A stretch of DNA of 18,760 bases from positions 1 through 18,760 of the forward strand of contig JAOZSQ010000039.1 in NCBI GenBank assembly GCA_029939595.1. Direction: 5' to 3'. Under the pieces are notes generated by a model, which worked only from the letters and a program-made list of their open reading frames with translations, was not told the origin of the DNA and made no database searches. Source of the DNA: EX4572-165 sp002254885 (lineage in GTDB: Archaea; Thermoplasmatota; E2; DHVEG-1). The position numbers were made by a program, and so were the translations under genes. Positions 7,509-14,873 of this stretch are shown here, in pieces. The stretch's first letter is position 1. Each line of letters starts with the position of its first letter.

Positions 7509-7832
7509 ATGGTTAATAGGTTTATGATTGAAATCAAGGGTGGAACCATTGAAGAAAAAATCATAAAACAATTACAAAAAACATACCCGATTTCCATTAA
7601 GGACCTTGAAAAAAAGATCCATATATCTCGAATTCGTATAATCCGTGTTTTACAACGATTTCAGGTTAAAGGTATAGTCCAGTTGGAATCATTACCTGAT
7701 AAAACATTTGTACGATTACTACGATTTGATTTTAAATTTGTAACAAAGAAAAGACAACGAAAATTCATTAAGCATAGTCATACTAAGAAGCAATACCAAG
7801 CACCAGATGACGATTCAATCATGTATAGTTAA
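7509..7832 (+). CDS. Small winged-helix protein downstream of purF
   Basis: 107 residues. About 10-70 form a predicted winged helix: EEKIIKQLQKTYPISIKDLE, a recognition-helix-like ISRIRIIRVLQRFQVKG and a wing VQLESLPDKTFVRLL. The tail is very basic (KKRQRKFIKH), as in nucleic-acid binders. No known family is recognised and no ligand or metal site is seen. It lies only 15 nt after purF on the same strand, so it is almost surely co-transcribed. A start at the in-frame ATG 7524, which follows agg, is also possible and would shorten it by five residues. Control of purine or nearby genes is a guess from context. Confidence 0.65.
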   Translation: MVNRFMIEIKGGTIEEKIIKQLQKTYPISIKDLEKKIHISRIRIIRVLQRFQVKGIVQLESLPDKTFVRLLRFDFKFVTKKRQRKFIKHSHTKKQYQAPDDDSIMYS

Positions 7833-7877
7833 GAAAATGGTTAAACAACATTGACCCAATTAATCATAATTTCATTA

Positions 7878-7904
7878 GGGGTTTTTTTCTTTCTTTTTTT
7901 ATTC
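7878..7904 (+). terminator. T-rich terminator after the purF operon
   Basis: A GGGG followed by three T-runs separated by single C residues lies 46 nt past the last stop of the + strand operon. This matches oligo-T termination in archaea. Confidence 0.55.
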
Positions 7905-8019
7905 ATATGATCCTCAAACATAAATATCTTTATCTTTAACTATTTAAGTTTTGAGTGGTAAAATTTCATTTTATATAATGCTCAATATTGGAGAATGAGA
8001 ATGAATTACAAAAATGGAA

Positions 8020-8424
8020 TTATTCAACAACTTGTATTACATGATCGTCAATTATTAAAAATTCAACCATTTCTTGTGTTGATTTTAATTTTTTCAATAA
8101 TTCATAATCAAGAATATGTTCAAATGTTGTTTCAACTCTACTGCCACTTGGAGACCAACCATCAATTGTGACATGGTCAACATTATAATCTTTTAATGAA
8201 CCAAGAATGGTGTAGGATACGGATTGGGTTTGAAATGAACATGAAGTACATTCTACAATGGTATCATAACTTTGATAAGGATTGTCCCAATCTTCGATGG
8301 GGTCTACTTGAACAATGATGAGGTGTGATTTACAATGCGGACATTTCAACCCATTTTTATTACTATTTATCCATAATTTTGATATCGTCTTTAACATTCC
8401 ATTTTGCGATTTGTTATTTCCCAC
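8020..8424 (-). CDS. Zinc-ribbon protein of unknown function
   Basis: From GTG 8424 the product has 134 residues. It contains two CxxC knuckles, CPHC (Cys28, Cys31) and CTSC (Cys59, Cys62), about 27 residues apart, a four-cysteine zinc ribbon with an acidic, Tyr/Trp-bearing insert between them. The C-terminal half (DYNVDHVTIDGWSPSGSR, then a helical LLKKLKSTQEMVEF) is not recognised. The frame stays open upstream to 8541, but that extension is hydrophobic, would overlap the divergent SAM hydrolase region and has no ribosome binding site. A TATA-like sequence near 8465-8473 (minus strand) and ggtgg before the GTG favour the short form; ATG 8397 is a further option. Confidence 0.6.
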   Translation of the reverse strand: MGNNKSQNGMLKTISKLWINSNKNGLKCPHCKSHLIIVQVDPIEDWDNPYQSYDTIVECTSCSFQTQSVSYTILGSLKDYNVDHVTIDGWSPSGSRVETTFEHILDYELLKKLKSTQEMVEFLIIDDHVIQVVE

Positions 8425-8560
8425 TCTGCACCAATCTCCACCCAACATATTAATTAATACTATCATAAATAATTTTTGTAAAAAAACATAAATAAGCTTT
8501 GATTTTTTCCAAAAAAGTAATATCATAAAAGAAAATGACATTGATATATGAAAAAATCTT

Positions 8561-8579
8561 GAGGTGGAAAAAAAAATTG
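8561..8579 (+). promoter_or_regulatory. Ribosome binding site that sets a TTG start
   Basis: gaggtgg at 8561-8567 pairs well with the archaeal 16S tail and stands 9 nt before TTG 8577. No ribosome binding site precedes the in-frame ATG 8535. Confidence 0.6.
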
Positions 8580-9368
8580 AATATTATAACATTACTGACT
8601 GATTTTGGTTTAAAAAATGCATATACTGCTCAAATGAAAGGGGTGATTTATAGTATTGCACCACAAGCAAGATGTGTTGACATCACCCATTGTATACCTC
8701 ATCAGAATGTCAGAGTTGGTTCATTTATTTTAGAATCATCTGTTGATTTTTACCCAAAAGGAACAATCCACCTGGGAGTTGTTGACCCTGGAGTTGGAAC
8801 AATTCGGCGAGGTGTCGTTGTTGTCACTTCAAAAAATGTTTTTATCGGTCCAGATAATGGATTACTTATTAATGCCGCGCGAAAACAAGGAAACTTTGAG
8901 GTCTTTGAAATAACAAATGATTCATTATTTAATGAAACAATATCTCAGACATTTCATGGGAGAGATATTTTTGCACCTATTGCAGCACATATTGCAAGAG
9001 GAATTCCCTTTAATCAAATTGGAAGAAAGATAATGGATTATATCGTGCTACCTGATTTAAAACCTAAAATTACAGATTACATTGTTGAGGTGGATGTAGT
9101 ATTCATAGATGATTTTGGAAATATCATTACAAATCTTGATGCGGTCACATTTCATTCATTTATGAAAGCTGCATCAACATGTAAAGTAAATATAAAAGGA
9201 AAAACAAAACAAATCCCATATATTCCTTCATATGGATATATCTCTGAAAATCAGCTTCTTATAACTATTGGAAGTGCTGGTTATGTTGAAATTGCGTTAA
9301 ATAAAGGAAATGCTTCTAGTATTCTGGGTTTATCCATTGATGATACTATCACATTTGATTTTTCCTAA
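8577..9368 (+). CDS. SAM hydroxide adenosyltransferase (SAM hydrolase, DUF62)
   Basis: A 263-residue cytoplasmic enzyme that splits S-adenosylmethionine to adenosine and methionine using water/hydroxide; relatives include bacterial fluorinase and chlorinase. From the TTG start it begins MNIITLLTDFGLKN, the normal N-terminus of the family. The catalytic Asp-Arg-His triad known from the Pyrococcus enzyme is visible: Asp70 in VVDPGVG, Arg77 in TIRRG, His127 in TFHGRDIFAP. GPDNG, DDFGNIITN and GSAGYVEIA are further family motifs. The Tyr/Trp-loop insertions of the halogenases are not apparent. A start at ATG 8535 would add 14 residues not seen in the family and overlap the divergent frame. Physiological role in archaea is unclear; control of SAM level is the usual proposal. 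Confidence 0.88.
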   Translation: MNIITLLTDFGLKNAYTAQMKGVIYSIAPQARCVDITHCIPHQNVRVGSFILESSVDFYPKGTIHLGVVDPGVGTIRRGVVVVTSKNVFIGPDNGLLINAARKQGNFEVFEITNDSLFNETISQTFHGRDIFAPIAAHIARGIPFNQIGRKIMDYIVLPDLKPKITDYIVEVDVVFIDDFGNIITNLDAVTFHSFMKAASTCKVNIKGKTKQIPYIPSYGYISENQLLITIGSAGYVEIALNKGNASSILGLSIDDTITFDFS

Positions 9369-9479
9369 GATATTATTAAAATTTATTTAATGGAAAAACA
9401 TACTTGATTACCATATGCGGTAATGGATTTTTTGAAAATAATATAAACAATCTAAAAAACGCTAATAAAAACCTTTTTT
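9369..9479. terminator. Convergent terminator region with T-runs
   Basis: Between the SAM hydrolase and DUF357 genes the + strand ends in a run of eight T (near 9473-9480) and the minus strand offers TTTTT and TTTTTT runs. A small imperfect stem (attacc 9407-9412 with ggtaat 9419-9424) lies inside. This spacer probably stops transcription from both sides. Confidence 0.4.
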
Positions 9480-9704
9480 TTATTTGAATTTCAATACTGC
9501 ATCTAAAAGCCCATGGCCATAATTTATACAGCCAAAAGCTGTAAAATAATCTTTTTTTTCAAAATAATATTTAGCATCCTCATAATATTGAGAGCCAAGA
9601 ATGACTCGTTCATCTTTGAGCAATTCCACATTTTTTTCCTTTAAGGTCTTTATGTTTTCTTCAAACATAATTATGTCCTTATCAATACGTGTTTTTTCAT
9701 CCAT
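9480..9704 (-). CDS. DUF357 family protein
   Basis: A 74-residue archaeal protein. The signature is the C-terminal YYEDAKYYFEKKDYFTAFGCI followed by NYGHGLLDA, a helical hairpin typical of DUF357, whose function is unknown. The first half is a charged helix (DIIMFEENIKTLKEK), so a small helical bundle or dimer is expected. ATG 9704 is chosen; the frame is also open to ATG 9716 and TTG 9719. It lies 22 nt after the CCC1/VIT1-like gene on the same strand, so the two form an operon, and a partner role with that membrane protein is a context-based guess. Confidence 0.85.
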   Translation of the reverse strand: MDEKTRIDKDIIMFEENIKTLKEKNVELLKDERVILGSQYYEDAKYYFEKKDYFTAFGCINYGHGLLDAVLKFK

Positions 9705-9726
9705 AAATATCAACATCAATTTTATT

Positions 9727-10344
9727 TTATACTGCTACACTTCCACCTAAAAGAACAGAAGAAACCACACAAAGAAACGCGGTAAGCAATCCAACAACAA
9801 GCATCTGAATCCCATATTTTATCATACTTTCATCACTGATTCTTGCAAGGTAAATTCCAAGAATTGTAAGAAGGATTAAGGTTAAGGCTATGGTCATAGC
9901 AAAAGCAGTTTCAACAGTGATAATGCCATGTGATACGATAAAGAATGGAGATACAACAAACATTGCGGCAATTGCAGGAGATAACCCATCGACTAATGAT
10001 GCGAAAATTGTTGCAAATTGATGGGATTTATGATGAAGCCCGTTTTCTAAATTACTAACCATTGCTCGTTGAAGCTCTTTTAATTCTTTTGTTCTTTCTG
10101 CTTTCTCAGTCATATATGCCCCACTCATCCCTGATACCCCCATGGCAATGGAGCCAGAAATAGCAGCAGTGATAATGGTTAATGGTTCTAAAATTCCTGC
10201 AATGTATGCTCCAATGACTACACCAAGCATTGTTAATGCTCCATCAAATGCATTCATAACAAAATATCGACGGGAAATTGTTCCAACATCTGATATTTCA
10301 TAATATCTTTTCCATTCTTCAATTTTATCTTTCAATTCTTTCAT
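9727..10344 (-). CDS. CCC1/VIT1-like integral membrane protein
   Basis: 205 residues. A short N-terminal helix is followed by ISRRYFVMNAFDGALTMLGV, the first-helix signature of the CCC1/VIT1 iron/manganese transporter superfamily in its archaeal form (compare (Y)GANDGLVT in VIT1). SGSIAMGVSGMSGAYMTEKA matches the conserved second helix and the polar loop after it, followed by a cytoplasmic segment rich in Glu and His (ELKELQRAMVSNLENGLHH). Three more membrane segments follow (about 125-145, 150-172 and 180-203), making five. Metal transport is plausible but unproven for this branch. ATG 10344 is preferred over GTG 10356, as aagtgag lies between them. It is divergent from the regulator-RND pair and shares its operator-bearing spacer. 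Confidence 0.8.
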   Translation of the reverse strand: MKELKDKIEEWKRYYEISDVGTISRRYFVMNAFDGALTMLGVVIGAYIAGILEPLTIITAAISGSIAMGVSGMSGAYMTEKAERTKELKELQRAMVSNLENGLHHKSHQFATIFASLVDGLSPAIAAMFVVSPFFIVSHGIITVETAFAMTIALTLILLTILGIYLARISDESMIKYGIQMLVVGLLTAFLCVVSSVLLGGSVAV

Positions 10345-10666
10345 TACTATTCTCACTTAATCGGTGTGATATGATTTGTAAGTTAATAATTGATTTGTTG
10401 TTTTTATTATTAACGGTATATTATCGTTTTCCACCCGACATAATATGGATAAAATGTTTAGAAGAAAGGCATTTTGATCAGTCGTATTTAAGACGATATA
10501 ACTGGCGTGAAAAATCTGTTTTTTCTTCTGTAAATGGCCATATTATTTTTGTTAATGTAATTCCAAATGTTTTGTCGTTTTTCAGCCGACAAAATAGTAA
10601 AGTATATAAACCAACAAAATAACAAGTTATATAATAAAAATAAAATAAAATTGGTGTTTTCACAAT
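10345..10666. promoter_or_regulatory. 322-nt divergent regulatory spacer with three operator-like sites
   Basis: No gene is supported here; open frames across it are chance. It holds three TCG-N9-CGA sites (10424-10438, 10482-10496, 10575-10589). Sites 1 and 3 also agree inside the spacer (TTTTyCAsC). Site 3 extends to a perfect 8-bp inverted repeat, TTTTGTCG/CGACAAAA, at 10570-10594. Two TATA boxes for the + strand follow it, tatataaa at 10603-10610 and ttatataa at 10627-10634. Site 1 lies about 80 nt before the membrane-protein start on the other strand. The likely binder is the winged-helix protein encoded next to it (inference). Confidence 0.6.
10570..10594. promoter_or_regulatory. Operator-like inverted repeat abutting a TATA box
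   Basis: TTTTGTCG-N9-CGACAAAA, a perfect 8-bp inverted repeat, ends 8 nt before the TATA box at 10603. In archaea a protein bound here would touch the TFB recognition element, so it could block or recruit the basal machinery. Confidence 0.6.
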
Positions 10667-11068
10667 ATGAGGAAAGCTGGTAACATAAACTATTCGCAAA
10701 TAGAAAATACAATACACGAAATTCTAAAGTCAAAAGCACAATCAAAAATATATCTTTTTCTCCTCAGAAAAAATAATGTAAAGACCGAAGACATCATAAA
10801 AGGAACAAGATTACATCCAAGCACGGTCAGAGAAACCCTTGTAAAAATGTATAGTAAACATATCATTCGACGTGAAAAAATAAAAAACGAATCCATTGGA
10901 AAAAATCCTTATGTTTATTCTCCAATTCCTCCGGTTTTACTAATAAAAAAATATGTTGAAGATATGGAACAACGACTTAATAATCTTGTAAGTCTATCTG
11001 GAAAACATCAGGAAAACAAGGAAACACATTCAATTCATATCAGTATTGTGAAAAAGGAGGAGATGTAA
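10667..11068 (+). CDS. Winged-helix transcriptional regulator (TrmB/MarR-like) of the RND gene
   Basis: 133 residues. Residues about 22-85 form a winged helix: SKIYLFLLRKNNVKTEDIIK, then TRLHPSTVRETLVKMYSKHI as the recognition region, and a wing ending in GKNPYVYSPIPP, the motif common in archaeal TrmB-type proteins. A charged coiled segment follows (KKYVEDMEQRLNNLVSL), likely for dimerisation. No ligand-binding domain is present. Its TAA overlaps the next ATG by one base (TAATG), and a strong aaggaggag lies inside its 3' end, so it is coupled to the RND transporter. With operator-like repeats before its TATA boxes it is probably an autoregulated local repressor (inference). Confidence 0.78.
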   Translation: MRKAGNINYSQIENTIHEILKSKAQSKIYLFLLRKNNVKTEDIIKGTRLHPSTVRETLVKMYSKHIIRREKIKNESIGKNPYVYSPIPPVLLIKKYVEDMEQRLNNLVSLSGKHQENKETHSIHISIVKKEEM

Positions 11069-13314
11069 TGAATCTACAATCCATTTCAAGAATCCTTGTC
11101 ACTAGACCAAAATTAGTTCTAATTATTTTTACGATTTTTACAGTCATCATTGGATCCCAAGCAACAAACATTTACATGGAATCAGATCTTACAACATTTC
11201 TTCCAAGTACTGATCCAACAGTTCAATTATGGAACCAAATTGAGGATGACTTTCAAATTGGAAAAACTATAATCATATATGTTGAAACTGATGATATCAG
11301 AGATCCCGAAGTATTAAAGGAAATGGATAGAGTCAGTTCAAGCCCTCTTGTTGATAAATATGAAAGCGATAATGGGATTCATGATGGTATTTATTCTGTA
11401 AGTAGCATTGCAAAATTAATCAAAATAGAAAATGCAAAACCAGAACTCCCCGGAGAACTTGGAGGGAATGGATTATATGAAATACCTCATGATCAAACGA
11501 CAATATCTAGATATATGTCACGTTTTTCTATTCAAGAACTAAAGGGTTCATTATATACAAATACTTATGATGTGGCCGTTATTTTATTACAATTAGAAGA
11601 AAATTGTGATTATGTAGAAATCCAAGAACGTGTAGAAGAAGCTATTGCTCGTCGCGGTACATTTTATACAGAAATGACCGTTACAGGAACTACTGCAATG
11701 CAAGCAGCGTTACAAGAGCATACAATGAACTCTTTTCAGTATATTTTTGTAATTGCATTGGTTCTTGTTTCAGCCGTATTATTCTTTTTTCATCGAACAG
11801 TAAAAGGAATTATAATTGCATTACTTCCAACAGCATTTTCCATTGCATTAACTTTTGGAGTACTTGGGGTGATACAACCGCAATTAACAATGCTTTCGAT
11901 TGCAATTATTGCTTTATTATTGGGTTTAGGTGTTGATTATTCAGTTCATTTAATGAATCGTTTCGCAGAAGAATATAAGGTTAAGGATATAGAAGAAAGA
12001 ACTACGATCATTTTAAAAACAACTGGTAAAGCAATTTTATTATCCACAATTACAACAATGATAGGATTTGCATCCTTAATGATTTCAAGTATGTCTCCTC
12101 TTGTAACATTTGGTTTAGGATGTGCTATTGGAATATCCTTTTCGTTTTTATCAACAATAATACTTGTTCCAGCTATTTCAATACTATTAAAATTCCAAAT
12201 GACTGGATCTAGGTCAAGGTGGAATTCATTTGCAGATATAATAATGTCAAATAAAACAAGAATTATTGTTATTGCAGTATTTTTTGCAGTAATGTCAATT
12301 ATTGTTCTTCCACAAACAAAAACAGATGTAGATTACTTTGATATGGCCCCGGAAAATATTCCGGAGATCGAAAAATTAGTTGAATACTCAGAAAATTTTG
12401 GTGGAGCATCATTCAATGCATTAATGATTGAAACGGAACCAAAAGGTCTTACATATCCAGAAGTCATTGATGCCATATATGATTTTGAAGTAGAACTTAG
12501 AAGTAAAGGAATTAATCTATATTCTGTTATTGATGAGGTAAAAAACATCAACAGCATCATAGGTCAAAATGAAATCATCGATAGTCTCAGTGAATATGCA
12601 GGTGTAAATCAAATCATTTTTGATACCATTGCTCAAAATGGTCTGGTTGATGAAGATTTCTCAAAAACAATCATTCTTGTTTATATTCCAACGGATCTAA
12701 GCATGGAACAAAAAGAAGAAAAAGTCAATACAATAAATAATATAGCATCTCAAACCGCTCTCCCAAGAAATGGAAAAATATCTCAACTCACAGGACAAGA
12801 CGCTATCAATGTTGCAATTAATAAGAAACTATTTGATGAACAAACAAGGTCGATGATTATTGCAATTCTATTGGTTCTTGCAGCTTTAATTCTCATATTT
12901 AAATCATCAGTTTATGGATTTTTAACAATGATTCCTGTTGCTTTTGTTCTTGTATGGGAACCTGGATTTCTAGTTTTATTTGATATACCATTAAATGTAA
13001 CTACAATTTCAATTGCCTCGATTATGATAGGAATTGGTATTGATTATGGTGTACATATTACTCATCGTATACAAGAAGAAATAGGTCGAGGGTTACCAAA
13101 ACAGATGGCAATTAAAGTATCTATTGAACGCACTGGTCTTTCATTAGTTGAAGCGGCTCTAACAACCATTGCAGGAATATCTTCAATTTTCTTTATTACA
13201 ATTACATCATTACAACAATTTGCATTGGTTATCATATTAATGACTGCTTTTTCATGTATCGCAGCAGCACTTATCCTACCAGTTGTATATGGATGGAAGA
13301 AAGATTCGAGTTAA
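11068..13314 (+). CDS. RND superfamily transporter, HAE3/MMPL type
   Basis: 748 residues with the two-fold RND architecture: one helix (about 13-32), a large external loop to about 220, five helices to about 370, then a seventh helix near 396-415, a second loop and five more helices. The proton-relay aspartates expected in TM4 and TM10 of MMPL-like proteins are present as GLGVDYSVH (Asp290) and GIGIDYGVH (Asp659), each followed by a cytoplasmic N/HR..EE helix. The external loops are shorter than in tripartite bacterial pumps, as befits a single-membrane cell. Substrates of archaeal members are unknown; lipids or other hydrophobic compounds are the usual guess. It is translated with the upstream regulator through a one-base overlap and an excellent ribosome binding site. 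Confidence 0.88.
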   Translation: MNLQSISRILVTRPKLVLIIFTIFTVIIGSQATNIYMESDLTTFLPSTDPTVQLWNQIEDDFQIGKTIIIYVETDDIRDPEVLKEMDRVSSSPLVDKYESDNGIHDGIYSVSSIAKLIKIENAKPELPGELGGNGLYEIPHDQTTISRYMSRFSIQELKGSLYTNTYDVAVILLQLEENCDYVEIQERVEEAIARRGTFYTEMTVTGTTAMQAALQEHTMNSFQYIFVIALVLVSAVLFFFHRTVKGIIIALLPTAFSIALTFGVLGVIQPQLTMLSIAIIALLLGLGVDYSVHLMNRFAEEYKVKDIEERTTIILKTTGKAILLSTITTMIGFASLMISSMSPLVTFGLGCAIGISFSFLSTIILVPAISILLKFQMTGSRSRWNSFADIIMSNKTRIIVIAVFFAVMSIIVLPQTKTDVDYFDMAPENIPEIEKLVEYSENFGGASFNALMIETEPKGLTYPEVIDAIYDFEVELRSKGINLYSVIDEVKNINSIIGQNEIIDSLSEYAGVNQIIFDTIAQNGLVDEDFSKTIILVYIPTDLSMEQKEEKVNTINNIASQTALPRNGKISQLTGQDAINVAINKKLFDEQTRSMIIAILLVLAALILIFKSSVYGFLTMIPVAFVLVWEPGFLVLFDIPLNVTTISIASIMIGIGIDYGVHITHRIQEEIGRGLPKQMAIKVSIERTGLSLVEAALTTIAGISSIFFITITSLQQFALVIILMTAFSCIAAALILPVVYGWKKDSS

Positions 13315-13326
13315 AATATTGTTTGT

Positions 13327-14022
13327 TTATTGAGTTGGAATAATCTCTTTTTCAAGAGTAATAATTCCTTGTTTACTGCCAACAATAACTTCTGTTGCCA
13401 ATCCAATAAATAATCCATTTTCAACAACACCCGGGATCATGTTAATGTCTATCTCCAACTGTTCTGGATCATTAATCTTTTCAAATTCACAATCAACAAT
13501 ATAATTTCCATTATCTGTGATAAAAGGATCATCAAATATTTTTCTTATTTTAGCATCACAACCAAAAGTTTCCAATGCTCTTTTTGTAGATTCCCATTCA
13601 AATTTCAATACTTCAACAGGTAACGGAAAATTAATTCCAAGCATCTTAACTACTTTTGAATCATCAGCAATAATGATGACCTTCTTTGAATGATACGCAA
13701 TTATTTTTTCCCGTGCCAATGCCCCACCACCACCTTTAATCAAATTAAGATTTGAATCAACCTCATCAGCACCATCAATTGTAATGTCAATCTCAGGATA
13801 TTCTAAAAGGGATACAATGTTTATCTGTTCTTTTTGAGCGATTCTTTTTGTTTCAATAGATGTAGGAATTGCTTTTATCGACAATCCCTCTTGTATACGT
13901 TTGCTAAGATACTCCAAGGCATATTTTACAGTTGACCCTGTTCCTAGTCCAACAATCATATCATCTTCTATATATTCCACTGCTTTTTGTGCTGCGATTC
14001 TTTTCATCTCTTTTGTTTCCAC
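13327..14022 (-). CDS. rpiA: Ribose-5-phosphate isomerase A
   Basis: A 231-residue cytoplasmic isomerase that interconverts ribose 5-phosphate and ribulose 5-phosphate, feeding PRPP and nucleotide synthesis. Family motifs are intact: GLGTGST (25-31) for phosphate binding, IDGADEVD with Asp83 and Asp86, KGGGGALAREK with Lys96 and the catalytic base Glu105, and a C-terminal GLFIGLATEVIVG. The start is GTG 14022: ggtga sits 4 nt before it, while ATG 14007 would be too far from that site. It faces the RND gene convergently with only 12 nt between, and is divergent from kptA with a 76-nt shared promoter region. Confidence 0.95.
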   Translation of the reverse strand: METKEMKRIAAQKAVEYIEDDMIVGLGTGSTVKYALEYLSKRIQEGLSIKAIPTSIETKRIAQKEQINIVSLLEYPEIDITIDGADEVDSNLNLIKGGGGALAREKIIAYHSKKVIIIADDSKVVKMLGINFPLPVEVLKFEWESTKRALETFGCDAKIRKIFDDPFITDNGNYIVDCEFEKINDPEQLEIDINMIPGVVENGLFIGLATEVIVGSKQGIITLEKEIIPTQ

Positions 14023-14040
14023 TGCGTCACCAAAAACCTA

Positions 14041-14070
14041 TATGTATACGTAGTACAAAAATTTATACTT
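14041..14070. promoter_or_regulatory. Back-to-back TATA boxes of rpiA and kptA
   Basis: tttatact at 14062-14069 is a TATA box for kptA and predicts a start only about 7 nt before ATG 14099, an almost leaderless message. On the minus strand tacatata (within 14041-14051) serves rpiA, whose short leader carries ggtga. Confidence 0.45.
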
Positions 14071-14098
14071 GGAACAATATTACCTGTGTTGATCGATT

Positions 14099-14770
14099 AT
14101 GATGAATCAATGTGAAGAACATGGATATTTTCGTGGAGAAAACTGTCCGGTATGTCATGAGAAAGGTCGGTTTCTAATGAATGACCGTGAATTAAATGCA
14201 TTAAGCCGAATTATAGCTGGTGCTCTCCGTCATTTTCCTGAAAAAATAGGCCTTATAATGGATGGACATGGGTTTGTAGATATTTCATCATTGATTGATG
14301 CAATGGGGACAAGTAGATCAGGGTTTAATTGGCTACGTCCGCATCATATCAAGGCACTTGTAGAAACAGATCCAAGGGGACGATATCAAATAGATGGAGG
14401 AATGATCCGGGCAAAATATGGACATTCCATCAATGTAGATCTCTCTGACTTGCCCTTAGCAGATAATGACGAGTTTTTTTACCCTGTAACAGAAGAAGAA
14501 TCAGATATTGTTATAGAGTCTGGCATTCATCCTATTGATCGGAAAAAAGTACATTTAAGCACTAGTATTAAAAAGGCTATTGAAGCAGGAAAAGTTAGAT
14601 CAGAGTCACCAATTATTTTAAGAGTTGACGGCGTAAAAACTCGTAAAGATGGAATTCAAATATATCAGGCAACAGATGATGTTTGTGTTACTGATGGCAT
14701 CGATCCAAAATATATTTCATTAATGGGTGAATCTGAAATCAAAGAAATTGACACTAATCAAATGGAATAA
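14099..14770 (+). CDS. kptA: RNA 2'-phosphotransferase (Tpt1/KptA) with N-terminal zinc site
   Basis: The enzyme moves a 2'-phosphate from RNA to NAD+, the step that finishes tRNA splicing in fungi; in archaea the substrate is less clear because their ligation chemistry leaves no such phosphate. The 223-residue product has the archaeal extension with Cys5, His8, Cys16, Cys19 (CEEHG and CPVC), a likely zinc site. The conserved core is present: ALRHFPEKIGL (Arg44, His45), IRAKYGHS (Arg104, His109) and DRKKVHLS (Arg148, His152), plus FFYPVTEEE in place of the YHGT loop of other groups, a known archaeal variant as far as I recall. A T6 run at its stop may terminate transcription. Confidence 0.92.
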   Translation: MMNQCEEHGYFRGENCPVCHEKGRFLMNDRELNALSRIIAGALRHFPEKIGLIMDGHGFVDISSLIDAMGTSRSGFNWLRPHHIKALVETDPRGRYQIDGGMIRAKYGHSINVDLSDLPLADNDEFFYPVTEEESDIVIESGIHPIDRKKVHLSTSIKKAIEAGKVRSESPIILRVDGVKTRKDGIQIYQATDDVCVTDGIDPKYISLMGESEIKEIDTNQME

Positions 14771-14829
14771 TTTTTTCCCTCTGTGAAAGTCAAACTCTTT
14801 TAAAATAGATTTATACATATATGGATAAA

Positions 14830-14867
14830 TATTTATACTAATATTCTATATATTTGTATTAAAGGGG
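14830..14867 (+). promoter_or_regulatory. TATA box and ribosome binding site of the beta-propeller gene
   Basis: tatttata at 14830-14837 predicts a start near 14860; aaagggg at 14861-14867 then stands 6 nt before ATG 14874. Confidence 0.45.
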
Positions 14868-14873
14868 CTTCAT

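Noticed and set aside
8001..8162. Short + strand ORF starting at ATG 8001 after ggaga
   Set aside because: The start looks good but the frame runs antisense through the zinc-ribbon gene and gives a peptide without recognisable character; probably chance.
9407..9424. Small stem attacc/ggtaat between convergent genes
   Set aside because: Six base pairs with no T-run directly after it; not enough to call an RNA element.
10278..10745. Three 79-114-codon frames across the divergent spacer, both strands
   Set aside because: They overlap each other, the operator sites and both TATA boxes, and show Phe/Tyr/Cys-rich noncoding composition.
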